In this document: piece by piece, positions 1 to 7,508 of the stretch | Position numbering within the stretch: position 1 is the stretch's first letter | Layout: each line of letters begins with the position of its first letter | DNA from: JABDJX01 sp039942715 | GTDB taxonomy: Bacteria; Pseudomonadota; Alphaproteobacteria; Rhodobacterales; Rhodobacteraceae | Reading direction: 5' to 3' | Length of the DNA stretch: 64,000 bases | Assembly (NCBI GenBank): GCA_039942715.1 | Contig: JBDVBY010000007.1 | Span: forward strand, 186,001-250,000 | Position numbers and translations under genes: made by a program | Notes under the pieces: generated by a model | The model's input: only the letters and a program-made list of their open reading frames with translations | What the model was told of the DNA's origin: nothing | The model's database searches: none

Positions 1-122
1 ACGGTACCATTCACTTTAATCCGCCCCGCTGCGATCAGCTTTTCAGACTCGCGCCGCGATGCCACGCCACGGCGTGCAAGGACTTTGGCGATGCGTTCGG
101 GTTTTGCAGGAGTATCGTTCAT
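1..122 (-). CDS. S4-domain pseudouridine synthase, N-terminal fragment (RluB/RsuA family)
   Basis: Only the first 40 codons lie in the window; the gene runs off the left edge. The reverse strand starts with ATG at 122 and carries a typical S4 RNA-binding segment: RIAKVLARRGVASRRESEKL followed by IAAGRIKVNGTV. Members of this family isomerise a uridine in ribosomal RNA, usually helix 89 of 23S rRNA for RluB. The gene is divergent from tadA, an arrangement common in Rhodobacteraceae. RluB is likely, but the catalytic domain is outside the window, so RsuA or RluE/F cannot be excluded. Confidence 0.8.
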   Translation of the reverse strand, partial: MNDTPAKPERIAKVLARRGVASRRESEKLIAAGRIKVNGT

Positions 123-253
123 GCAATTGCCATAGCGGGTGGATGCAAAGAGGGAAAGGTATTGCGCCGCCCGTTCTGCGTCGCCAGATCGCCCCGAGGT
201 ATATAAGACAAGAAGAAGTTGCAGGCATTGCGCATTCAGGTCAGGAAAGCGGG

Positions 254-703
254 ATGAATTTTAACAGTCAGATGGACCTGGCACTGAGCCAAGCACGTGC
301 AGCGGCCAAGCGCGGCGAAGTGCCCGTTGGCGCCGTTTTGATCGCCCCTGATGGAGCCGTGCTTGCGCAAGCAGGCAATCGCACACGCGAATTGAACGAT
401 CCCACAGCCCATGCAGAAATGTTGGTCATCCGCGCCGCCGCCGCTCACCTTGGAACTGAACGGCTTACGGGATGCGCACTGTACGTCACGCTGGAGCCTT
501 GCCCAATGTGCGCTGCGGCCATTTCGGCGGCGCGGATTGCGCGTCTTTATTACGGCGCGGACGACCCGAAATCAGGCGGCATAACCGTCGGCCCGCGTAT
601 ATTCACCCATCCACAAGCTCATCACGTTCCAGAAGTGTATGACGACATCGCCGCACAAGAGAGCCGCGCTTTGCTCAAAAGCTTTTTTGCAGCCAAACGC
701 TAA
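254..703 (+). CDS. tadA: tRNA-specific adenosine deaminase TadA
   Basis: TadA deaminates A34 to inosine at the wobble position of tRNA-Arg(ACG). The 149-residue protein has the cytidine/adenosine deaminase zinc site: H53-A-E55, with E55 as proton shuttle, and P82-C83-x-x-C86 in TLEPCPMCAAA. The length is normal for the family. The reading frame stays open upstream to 59, but ATG at 254 is preferred because it has an AGGAAAG Shine-Dalgarno just before it and starts the protein at the usual point ahead of the first helix. It is divergent from the pseudouridine synthase. Confidence 0.95.
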   Translation: MNFNSQMDLALSQARAAAKRGEVPVGAVLIAPDGAVLAQAGNRTRELNDPTAHAEMLVIRAAAAHLGTERLTGCALYVTLEPCPMCAAAISAARIARLYYGADDPKSGGITVGPRIFTHPQAHHVPEVYDDIAAQESRALLKSFFAAKR

Positions 704-758
704 ATCTTCTTCTGTCAAAAAATACCTTCAGGGGGTCTGGGGGCAGAATGCCCCCAGT
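704..758 (-). repeat. Dispersed hairpin repeat, family C, copy 1
   Basis: Read on the minus strand: a GGGGG...CCCCC hairpin with a CATTCTG loop, then a second C-run (GACCCCC), then GGTATTTTTT and GAAGAAG. The same order of parts recurs at 6646-6705, 45426-45475 and 60314-60370. This copy fills the gap between tadA and the ceramidase-like gene. The hairpin followed by a T-run could end transcription on the minus strand. Confidence 0.7.
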
Positions 759-791
759 TGATCGGCCCCGAAGGGGGCGAAAGAGGAATAA

Positions 792-1436
792 ATGGACTGG
801 TCCCAAACAATCGATGCGTATTGCGAACGGACCGACCCCAGCTTTTGGTCTGAGCCGATCAATGCGCTAACCAATCTGGCGTTTGTCATTGCTGCTTTGA
901 TCATGTGGCAGCGCACCTTTGGGGCAGGGCGCGTGCTTGCCGTTATATTGCTAGCCATCGGCATTGGATCGGGCCTGTTCCACACAGTCGCAACCGCGTG
1001 GGCGGCCGCCGCAGACACCGCTCCGATCATCGCCTTTGCGCTGCTCTACATCTACCTTGCCAACCGCGATTTTCACGGCTGGCCGATCTGGCTGTCCGCC
1101 CTTGGGGCCGCCGCTTACATCCCCTTAACCGCCGCCCTGACGCCGCTCTTCGCAGCAATCCCCTTTATCGGAATATCCAGCTTTTACTGGCCGCTTCCGC
1201 TTTTGATCTTCACCTATGCTATCTGGTTGCGACGCAACCGCGAACTGTCCCGCAACCTCGCAATCGGGGCTGCGATCCTGTGCCTCTCACTCACCTTCCG
1301 GTCTTTGGACAAGCAGCTTTGTATGCAAATCCCCTTTGGTACGCATTTCTTGTGGCACATCCTGAACGCCATCATGCTTGCGTGGATGATCGAGACGTGG
1401 ACACGCTTTAATCGTCCGCCTGATGCACCTCGATGA
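792..1436 (+). CDS. Ceramidase-like integral membrane hydrolase (CREST superfamily)
   Basis: A 214-residue protein with about seven hydrophobic membrane segments. It has the conserved polar residues of the alkaline ceramidase/PAQR-type CREST superfamily: E21 and N24 near the N-terminus, S60 and H64 in SGLFH, D75, and H185 and H189 in the C-terminal THFLWH motif. These residues bind zinc in characterised members, which hydrolyse the amide bond of ceramides. Many Rhodobacteraceae carry such a protein, but the substrate here is unknown and might be another acylated lipid. Its 3' end overlaps the convergent VOC gene by 29 nt. Confidence 0.75.
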   Translation: MDWSQTIDAYCERTDPSFWSEPINALTNLAFVIAALIMWQRTFGAGRVLAVILLAIGIGSGLFHTVATAWAAAADTAPIIAFALLYIYLANRDFHGWPIWLSALGAAAYIPLTAALTPLFAAIPFIGISSFYWPLPLLIFTYAIWLRRNRELSRNLAIGAAILCLSLTFRSLDKQLCMQIPFGTHFLWHILNAIMLAWMIETWTRFNRPPDAPR

Positions 1437-1815
1437 CATTGCCATCCGGGTCATAAAAGAAGATTTGCCGCCAGCCTGCCACCGCCGTGTGCGCCCAATC
1501 AGAATAAGCAACGCCTTGCGCCTCCAAATGCGCTTTGAACGCATCCAAGTCATCGGTGCGATATGCAATGTGCCCTTTTTCCAGCGGATTAACGATATGC
1601 CCCGTCTTGAACCCCGCCTGCACATCGCGCTCGGCCAGATGCGTTTGAATTGCACCATCGGTCACAAAGGCCACATCGCCCGAGTATCCCTTGCCCTTTT
1701 CCAGCTTGGGCAGCCCTGTGGTTTCACGCTCCAACTGCAAAACGTTGCGATAAAATGCGTCCATCTCTTCGACCTTATCAGTGGACAGGTTAATGTGGTG
1801 CAGGGTCAGTTTCAT
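1408..1815 (-). CDS. VOC family (glyoxalase/bleomycin-resistance fold) protein
   Basis: A 135-residue vicinal-oxygen-chelate protein. It starts with the typical MKLTLHHINLSTD strand containing a candidate metal ligand (H7). It ends with FFYDPDGNVIEVHQ, where the Glu is the usual last metal ligand. The two halves form the paired beta-alpha-beta-beta-beta modules of the fold. The specific reaction (lyase, dioxygenase, isomerase or antibiotic binding) cannot be read from the sequence. It is convergent with and slightly overlaps the ceramidase-like gene, and is divergent from gatC. Confidence 0.85.
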   Translation of the reverse strand: MKLTLHHINLSTDKVEEMDAFYRNVLQLERETTGLPKLEKGKGYSGDVAFVTDGAIQTHLAERDVQAGFKTGHIVNPLEKGHIAYRTDDLDAFKAHLEAQGVAYSDWAHTAVAGWRQIFFYDPDGNVIEVHQADD

Positions 1816-1907
1816 GTGCGCTCCTTTGCTCGGGCCAGACTGGGTGCTTGATGGCCCCGGTGCAAGGCGCTAAACGCGAAGCGAACAAGACGTTTTGGAG
1901 ACAGTTC

Positions 1908-2195
1908 ATGTCGATTGACACGCAGACCGCGCGCAAGGTGGCCAAGCTGGCCCGGATCAAGGTGGAAGAAGAAGCTCTTCCGGCTTTGGCCAATGAATTC
2001 AACGCGATCCTGGGGTTTGTCGAGCAACTGGGCGAGGTCGATGTCGAGGGTGTCGAGCCGATGGTCTCTGTCACGCCGATGCGCCTGAAACGCCGCGAAG
2101 ACGTGGTCACCGACGGTGATCAGGCTGACAAGGTTCTTGCCAATGCGCCGGACGCACGCGAAGGCTTTTTCGCAGTGCCCAAAGTGGTGGAGTAA
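1908..2195 (+). CDS. gatC: Asp-tRNA(Asn)/Glu-tRNA(Gln) amidotransferase subunit GatC
   Basis: A 95-residue subunit that tethers GatA to GatB in the transamidosome, which makes Gln-tRNA(Gln) or Asn-tRNA(Asn) from the misacylated forms. The N-terminal VAKLARIKVEEE helix, the FNAILGFVEQLGEVDVEGV segment, and the proline-containing MVSVTPMRLKRR stretch are hallmarks of GatC. ATG at 1908 follows a TTGGAGAC ribosome-binding site, so the longer open frame from 1848 is not used. gatA begins 3 nt after the stop, so the two are co-transcribed. Confidence 0.95.
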   Translation: MSIDTQTARKVAKLARIKVEEEALPALANEFNAILGFVEQLGEVDVEGVEPMVSVTPMRLKRREDVVTDGDQADKVLANAPDAREGFFAVPKVVE

Positions 2196-2198
2196 ATC

Positions 2199-3683
2199 AT
2201 GAGCGATCTGAACACACTCACCATTGCGGATGCGCGCGACAAGCTGCGCGGCGGCGAAATCACGGCTATTGAACTGACCCAAGCGTGCCTTGACGCTGCC
2301 GGTGCAGGCAAAGCACTGAACGCGGTTGTGCACCCAACGCCCGAAATTGCACTGGAGCAAGCGGCTGCGGCGGATACGCGGATCAAAGCGGGTGAAGCGC
2401 CGGACATGTGCGGCATCCCTCTGGGAATTAAAGACCTTTTCTGTACCAAAGGTGTGCCTAGCCAGGCGGCGTCGGCCATATTGGAAGGCTTCAAGCCAGA
2501 GTATGAGTCAACCATCACGTCCCAACTGTTCAATTCAGGCGCAGTGATGATCGGCAAGCTGAACATGGACGAATTCGCCATGGGGTCGTCGAATGAAACC
2601 AGCGTGTACGGCAACGTCGTCAATCCGTGGCGACGGGGCAACGAGACAACCGATCTGACACCGGGCGGCTCGTCAGGTGGGTCTGCAAGTGCGGTTGCAG
2701 CCGATTTCTGTCTCGCAGCCACCGGCACAGACACCGGCGGCTCTATCCGCCAGCCAGCCGCATTTGTGGGCATCACAGGGCTGAAACCCACCTATGGGCG
2801 CTGTTCGCGCTGGGGTGTTGTGGCCTTTGCTTCCTCGCTCGATCAGGCCGGGCCGATGACCAAATCGGTGCGCGATGCGGCGATTATGCTTGAGGCGATG
2901 GCAGGGCACGACCCAAAAGACAGCACGTCGTCTGAACTGGCCGTGCCGAATTTCGAGGCGATGATCACCGGCGACATCAAAGGCAAAAAGATCGGTATCC
3001 CGAAAGAATACCGCATGGACGGCATGCCGGATGAGATCGAAACTCTTTGGTCCCAGGGCGCTGAAATGCTCAAAGACGCAGGCGCCGAAATCATCGACAT
3101 CACCCTGCCGCACACCAAATACGCGCTTCCCGCCTATTATGTGATTGCGCCTGCGGAGGCGTCCTCAAACCTCGCACGCTACGATGGCGTGCGCTATGGC
3201 CACCGCGCCAAGCTGGGGCAGGGCGATGGCATCACCGAGATGTACGAAAAGACCCGCGCCGAAGGCTTTGGAGCCGAAGTGCAGCGTCGCGTGATGATCG
3301 GCACTTATGTGCTGTCCGCCGGGTTTTATGATGCGTATTACAACCGCGCGCGTCGCGTGCGCACGCTGATCAAAAAGGATTTTGAGGACGTCTTTGCCCA
3401 AGGTATTGACGCGATCCTCACGCCTGCCACGCCCTCAAGCGCATTTGAGTTGGGCAAAAAATTCGATGATCCTGTACAAATGTACCTCAACGACGTCTTT
3501 ACCGTTACTGTGAACCTTGCTGGTTTGCCGGGCATCGCGGTGCCAGCGGGCTTGGATAAACAAGGGCTTCCGCTTGGTTTGCAACTGATTGGCAAGCCAT
3601 GGGAAGAGGGCGAGTTGCTGAATATCGCGCAAACCATCGAAGCGCGGGCCGAATTTGTAGCAAAACCTGCGCGATGGTGGTAA
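2199..3683 (+). CDS. gatA: Asp-tRNA(Asn)/Glu-tRNA(Gln) amidotransferase subunit GatA
   Basis: The glutaminase subunit, 494 residues, full length for the family. The amidase-signature catalytic triad is visible: K78 in GIPLGIKDLF, the cis-serine S158 in the GGSSGGS loop, and nucleophile S182 in GTDTGGSIRQPA. It releases ammonia from glutamine and channels it to GatB. The C-terminal GLPLGLQLIGKPWEEGELL is standard. It is in one operon with gatC; gatB is not in this window. Confidence 0.96.
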   Translation: MSDLNTLTIADARDKLRGGEITAIELTQACLDAAGAGKALNAVVHPTPEIALEQAAAADTRIKAGEAPDMCGIPLGIKDLFCTKGVPSQAASAILEGFKPEYESTITSQLFNSGAVMIGKLNMDEFAMGSSNETSVYGNVVNPWRRGNETTDLTPGGSSGGSASAVAADFCLAATGTDTGGSIRQPAAFVGITGLKPTYGRCSRWGVVAFASSLDQAGPMTKSVRDAAIMLEAMAGHDPKDSTSSELAVPNFEAMITGDIKGKKIGIPKEYRMDGMPDEIETLWSQGAEMLKDAGAEIIDITLPHTKYALPAYYVIAPAEASSNLARYDGVRYGHRAKLGQGDGITEMYEKTRAEGFGAEVQRRVMIGTYVLSAGFYDAYYNRARRVRTLIKKDFEDVFAQGIDAILTPATPSSAFELGKKFDDPVQMYLNDVFTVTVNLAGLPGIAVPAGLDKQGLPLGLQLIGKPWEEGELLNIAQTIEARAEFVAKPARWW

Positions 3684-3728
3684 GTTTCGTTAAAAGACGA
3701 TCCAAAATTAACTGAGCAGAGCAGTCCA

Positions 3729-4433
3729 ATGATCCTTCGTAGCCTAAGTGCATCCGCCGTTCTTTTGCTGGGCGCGTGCGCGTCCTCTTCGATACCTGAT
3801 AGCAACCCGTCCTCTTTGGGCGGTGCGGGGTTCCGCAACTATGATCAGTATGAAGCTGAGCAAAAGCGCCGCGATGCCTTGCTTGAGACGCGCCGTGAAG
3901 CGGCCATGCGTCAGGAACAGATGACCGAAGAACAGGAAATCGCCGCCGAAACGCTTGGCGCGCTCAACATCAGCGACGAACAGGTTGCAAACGCCCCTGC
4001 CGCCGCCGAAGGCACGCAGGTCGCAGCCGCCCCGTCGAACCCCGATATTTCCGACGAACAAAACTTTGACGCGGTTTCTTCGCGCGAAAGCATCGAAAGC
4101 GATGCTGAGCGTCTTGCGCGCAATCGCCAGACCTATCAGGTGGCGGCTGTGGAAGCTGTGCCAGAGAACCCCGGCTCTACTGGGCCCAACATCGTTGCTT
4201 ATGCTCTTTCGACGACAAACCCCGTAGGCACAGCGCTTTATGATCGTCGTGGCAAATTCGACGAAGGCAAATACCGTCGTGCTTGCGCAGAGTTTGGCTC
4301 GGCCGACCAAGCGCAGATCGCGTTTCTTGAAGGGGGTGGCCCAAAGCGTGACCGCAAAGGGCTTGATCCGGACGGCGACGGCTTTGCCTGCTTCTGGAAC
4401 CCGACACCGTTCCGCTCAGCCCGCGGAGGCTAA
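3729..4433 (+). CDS. Putative lipoprotein with C-terminal excalibur-like motif
   Basis: A 234-residue protein with a short signal peptide and lipobox (LLLGAC, lipidation at C17), so it is likely anchored in a membrane on the periplasmic side. A long glutamate- and alanine-rich, probably disordered middle follows. The last 50 residues hold two cysteines and the DPDGDGFACFWNP motif, which resembles the calcium-binding excalibur domain (DxDxDGxxCE) found in surface nucleases and lipoproteins. The next gene, a peptidoglycan amidase, starts 3 nt downstream, which suggests a joint role at the cell envelope. The function is otherwise unknown. Confidence 0.7.
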   Translation: MILRSLSASAVLLLGACASSSIPDSNPSSLGGAGFRNYDQYEAEQKRRDALLETRREAAMRQEQMTEEQEIAAETLGALNISDEQVANAPAAAEGTQVAAAPSNPDISDEQNFDAVSSRESIESDAERLARNRQTYQVAAVEAVPENPGSTGPNIVAYALSTTNPVGTALYDRRGKFDEGKYRRACAEFGSADQAQIAFLEGGGPKRDRKGLDPDGDGFACFWNPTPFRSARGG

Positions 4434-4436
4434 TCG

Positions 4437-5141
4437 ATGGACATCGCAACTTGCCCTTCTCCTAATTTCGGTGATCGAAAAGGGGGGGCGGTCGAGTTGA
4501 TTGTCCTGCACTACACCGCGATGGCTGACGCCGCTTCTGCGCTTGAGCGCCTCTGCGATCCCGAGGCAGAAGTTTCCGCACACTACCTGATTGCCAAAGA
4601 CGGCGAGATCACGCGACTGGTCCATGAAGACAAACGCGCTTGGCACGCCGGAAATGGCAGCTGGGCCGGGCTTGATGATGTGAACTCCCGCTCGATTGGG
4701 ATTGAGCTCGACAATGATGGAGCCTCTGATTTTGAAGAGCCGTTAATGGCCTCGCTTGAATGGCTTCTGGCCGATCTGCTTGAGCGTCATGAATTGGAAC
4801 CTAAGGCCGTTATCGCACATTCGGACATGTCACCCGAGCGCAAATCTGATCCCGGACGGTTGTTTGACTGGCAACGATTGGCGGCAAAAGGCCTCTCAAT
4901 CTGGCCAGACCCTGCGATGGGCGGTGATTTCATGCGCAACGCGGCTTACGTCGGCTATCCCACCCAATTGGGCGAGAGCTGCGTGCTCGATGCCTTCCGC
5001 CAACGCTTTCGCCCCGGTGCCTCTGGCCCGCTCTCACCCGCTGATGAGGCAATGATGGCAGGCCTTGCGCGCCAGCACCCGGCAGATGTGACCGAACGCA
5101 TCGCGCGGCGCACGCCTTCACGTCCATTGCATTCGATGTAG
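4437..5141 (+). CDS. N-acetylmuramoyl-L-alanine amidase (Amidase_2 family, AmpD/AmiD-like)
   Basis: A 234-residue type 2 amidase that should cleave between MurNAc and L-Ala in peptidoglycan or its turnover products. The zinc ligands are apparent as H25 (LIVLHYTA), H128 (AHSDMSPERKSDPG) and D138; K136 and E90 match the catalytic positions of AmpD. The C-terminal part (about 165-220) contains a region like the peptidoglycan-binding tail of AmiD. No signal peptide is evident, which favours a cytosolic anhydro-muropeptide recycling enzyme. It forms an operon with the preceding lipoprotein gene. Confidence 0.88.
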   Translation: MDIATCPSPNFGDRKGGAVELIVLHYTAMADAASALERLCDPEAEVSAHYLIAKDGEITRLVHEDKRAWHAGNGSWAGLDDVNSRSIGIELDNDGASDFEEPLMASLEWLLADLLERHELEPKAVIAHSDMSPERKSDPGRLFDWQRLAAKGLSIWPDPAMGGDFMRNAAYVGYPTQLGESCVLDAFRQRFRPGASGPLSPADEAMMAGLARQHPADVTERIARRTPSRPLHSM

Positions 5142-5200
5142 GAACGCGGCTTCGTTGCTCAACCTACCACAGCTCGGAATCAAGCCGAAGGCGCCGAGCC

Positions 5201-5235
5201 AGCGCCTGTCCGTCCCAGCGGACTGGCGCTTTTGT
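5201..5235 (+). terminator. Rho-independent terminator after the amidase gene
   Basis: AGCGCCTGTCCG pairs with CGGACTGGCGCT (11 of 12 pairs, TCCCAG loop) and is followed by a short TTTT. It lies 60 nt after the amidase stop. Confidence 0.6.
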
Positions 5236-5342
5236 AATCGATGCGCCCCGCAGGAAGGAAAGATGTGCTTGGCTGCCATAAAGTTCTGCAGAAAGGTCAT
5301 TGCAGCGCCAGCCCACGGACAAACGCTGGCTCGTCTCAGGAG

Positions 5343-5408
5343 TGGCTGCTTTGCGGGACGAAGCGGGCTTTGGTTGTAATAGACCTAAGGTCTGCTTTAG
5401 CTGTGGCT
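5343..5408 (+). repeat. Dispersed repeat element A, copy 1
   Basis: Starts with a hairpin (GGCTGCTTT, GCGGGAC loop, GAAGCGGGC) and ends with AAGGTCTGCTT at 5387-5397. It matches 12612-12678, with CTGCTTTGCGGGAC identical and the second TCTGCTT motif placed 45 nt downstream in both. The rest of the 363-nt gap between the amidase and the Imm11-like gene holds the terminator at 5201 and no other feature I can name. Confidence 0.65.
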
Positions 5409-5504
5409 TGAGAAATCATATTTTAGGGCGATCAAGACGAGGCGGGTTCTTGAACCATTGATGGGGGCTGCCGTGGGTATTTCAGACGGAAAAGACAGAG
5501 ATTG

Positions 5505-6128
5505 ATGAATAGTGGAGACGTTTGGGTCTGTCGGGCGATGCAGGACTCGACGTTGGTGAAGCCGTTCTTGACGGCAGACATTTGGGACGACGATGAGAAG
5601 GCCGATACTGCTGGTAAGGCCCTAAAAAGATTCAGGCTAGGCCATCCAATTCCCTCAAATTTATTTCCCTCAGAGTGTTTTGTGAATGACATGATGAAAA
5701 AGGTCCGCAATTTGCCGCCTATTTTCGAGTGCGCGTCCTTTTGGGTGGTGAATGAAGAGCTTGCGACGGTATTGAGGCACTTCGATATTGGTAAAACCAC
5801 GTTCCACCCCACCAAGCTATTCCAATTCAATCGCAAGACAGAAATTAGAGGAAAATATTTTTTCATCAATTTTGATACGCGGAAAGATACATTTTTGCCG
5901 GAGCAATCTGAGAATGTAAGAAAAAATCGTCCAACAATCCCCTGGGCACTTGGCCCACTTGTAAAGGATGGCGACGTGGCTGTTGATCAAGGCGCGCTTG
6001 TTGGCGCTGATTTGTGGTTTGAAGAGACTATGTGGAAAGCAATTTTTATGAGTGGCGATCTAGTGGATGCCTTACGTGCCGCGAAATTGACCCGCCGACT
6101 TGGTTTGAGAAAATGCAAAGTGATCTAA
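5505..6128 (+). CDS. Putative Imm11 (DUF1629)-like immunity protein, orphan
   Basis: A 207-residue soluble protein with no signal peptide. The central segment reads like the DUF1629/Imm11 family: a strand with ASFWVVNEELATVLRHFDIG, then FHPTKLF, a KYFFINFD strand, and a C-terminal LWFEETMWKAIFMSGDLVDA ending in a short LTRRLGLRKCKVI strand. Imm11 proteins protect against polymorphic toxins; no toxin gene is adjacent. The DNA is visibly more AT-rich than its neighbours, and the gene lies between repeat elements A and B, which suggests acquisition. A TTG lies one codon before the ATG chosen here. The family assignment is by pattern only and needs a profile search. Confidence 0.55.
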   Translation: MNSGDVWVCRAMQDSTLVKPFLTADIWDDDEKADTAGKALKRFRLGHPIPSNLFPSECFVNDMMKKVRNLPPIFECASFWVVNEELATVLRHFDIGKTTFHPTKLFQFNRKTEIRGKYFFINFDTRKDTFLPEQSENVRKNRPTIPWALGPLVKDGDVAVDQGALVGADLWFEETMWKAIFMSGDLVDALRAAKLTRRLGLRKCKVI

Positions 6129-6160
6129 CGCAATTGTATCCATACCCGGCTATGAACCCG

Positions 6161-6226
6161 TGAGCGGACCTTGGCGCAGGGCGCAGCATGTGGCCAGTTT
6201 GGGCTCGAAGCCACCGATTGCTGCGA
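6161..6226 (+). repeat. Dispersed repeat element B, copy 1
   Basis: Matches 13132-13195. ACCTTGGCGCAG is identical, GCAGCAT falls 15 nt after the start of that core in both, and GGGCTC(A/G)AAGC follows. Its outer edge GAGCGGACCTT (6162-6172) is the near-perfect reverse complement of the AAGGTCTGCTT that ends element A at 5387-5397. It lies directly upstream of rnpB. Confidence 0.65.
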
Positions 6227-6262
6227 CCGTTGCATTTGCCATGTCGCCCTATTACCTAGGCG

Positions 6263-6616
6263 GAGCGGATGGCTGGATGGCCGCGTGTCGCAAGACGCGA
6301 GGAAAGTCCGGACTCCACGAAGCAACGGTGCCGGGTAACTCCCGGCGGGGGCAACCCTAGGGACAGCGCCACAGAGAACAGACGGCCTTGCATGCAAGGT
6401 CATAGGTGAAACGGTGCGGTAAGAGCGCACCGCGGACTTGGTAACAAGGACGGCACGGCAAGCCCCACCGGGAGCAATGCCAAATAGGGGGTCCATCATG
6501 GGCAGCTTCGGCTCGGACCCCGGGTTGGCAGCTAGAGTTTGTCGGTAACGGCAAGCCCAGATGAATGGTCATCGCGTCGCAAGGCGTACAGAATCCGGCT
6601 TACAGGCCATCCGCAT
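6263..6616 (+). ncRNA. rnpB: RNase P RNA (bacterial type A)
   Basis: The catalytic RNA of ribonuclease P, which matures tRNA 5' ends. The terminal P1 helix is formed by GCGGATGGC (6265-6273) and GCCATCCGC (6606-6614). The universally conserved 5' block GAGGAAAGTCCGGACTCC lies at 6299-6316 and the 3' partner ACAGAATCCGGCTTACAG at 6588-6605. The GGTAACTCCCGGCGGGGGCAA and AGGTGAAACGGTGCGGTAAGAGCGCACC stretches are typical for alphaproteobacteria. Ends are set by P1 and are accurate to a few bases. A TTGCAT box at 6230 could be the -35 element. The family C repeat that follows may act as terminator. Confidence 0.95.
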
Positions 6617-6645
6617 GATTAACTTTCGCCGCATCATATGCGCCG

Positions 6646-6705
6646 ATCAACTGGGGGAGTTTCACTCCCCAGACCCCCTGGAGAGTATTTTTCAATAGAT
6701 GAAGA
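6646..6705 (+). repeat. Dispersed hairpin repeat, family C, copy 2
   Basis: Plus-strand copy: ACTGGGGGAG, TTTCA loop, CTCCCCAGACCCCCTGG, then AGTATTTTT, CAATAG and ATGAAG. It lies between rnpB and the convergent LysE-family gene. Its stem, second C-run and TATTTTT tail could stop transcription out of rnpB. Confidence 0.75.
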
Positions 6706-6736
6706 ACGCTGTCAGTGCGTTAGATCAGTGTACCTC

Positions 6737-7375
6737 TCAGAGTGTGAGGGCGTCTTTCATCACGAGAGCAGCCAGCACTATGAATATCGCTCCAAACGTA
6801 TAGCGAATGTGTGTTTGATGCGTTGCGAACCAAGCCATCACCGTGACGGTCGAAAAGAGAAGGGCCGTGATACTGTTCAGGATCAGGCTCATTACTAGAA
6901 ATTCGATCACGATGCCGCTCATAACCCAAGCCGGTGCGCCAGCGGGAAGAAAGGATGTCAGCACAGCGCCGAAAAAGATCGGCGCTTTGGGGTTTGTCAT
7001 GAGAACCAGAAAACCGTTTCGATACGCTGGCCAAACGTCGGCAGGGCCTGCTTTTGCCGAAAGAGGCGCATTGCCCAGATGGCGCGCAGCTTGGATATAT
7101 TGCCAGCCCATCCAAAGCAAAAACAACGCGCCCGCGATTTTCAGCGCAATGAACAAAGCAGGCAGCGCCTCAAACAACAACGCCACGCCAAAGACGGCCA
7201 TGGCAGCCCAAAGCGTCACTCCACTTGCAACGCCAGCTGCAGTTGCCAAGCCCACGCGTCGCCCCGAAGACATTGATGCTCCTGAAATCGCGACAAGATT
7301 TGGGCCTGGCGACAACCAACCAATGATCTGGATCAAAGCGATCGACGCAAAAATAGATATCAGCGATGTGTCCAC
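6737..7375 (-). CDS. LysE/RhtB-family amino acid exporter
   Basis: An inner-membrane protein of 212 residues with about six transmembrane segments. It has the LysE signature SPGPN near the start and TNPKAPIFF in the middle, as in RhtB/RhtC-type exporters of homoserine, threonine or other small amino acids. GTG at 7375 is preferred because a GGGGGAG ribosome-binding site lies 5-6 nt upstream and it leaves a normal N-terminus before the first helix. An in-frame ATG at 7429 would add 18 atypical residues. The substrate cannot be predicted. It is convergent with rnpB. Confidence 0.85.
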   Translation of the reverse strand: MDTSLISIFASIALIQIIGWLSPGPNLVAISGASMSSGRRVGLATAAGVASGVTLWAAMAVFGVALLFEALPALFIALKIAGALFLLWMGWQYIQAARHLGNAPLSAKAGPADVWPAYRNGFLVLMTNPKAPIFFGAVLTSFLPAGAPAWVMSGIVIEFLVMSLILNSITALLFSTVTVMAWFATHQTHIRYTFGAIFIVLAALVMKDALTL

Positions 7376-7508
7376 GCCTGCTCCCCCTGTCGGCGCACCG
7401 ATGCTTTTGCTTACGGCGGTGCCTTTCAATTGTCAGCAAGAAACCGGTTCCTTGCCGCGCCCGATCCACCTAAGCTGGTGAACAACGATTATCAAAAGGA
7501 TCAAAACC

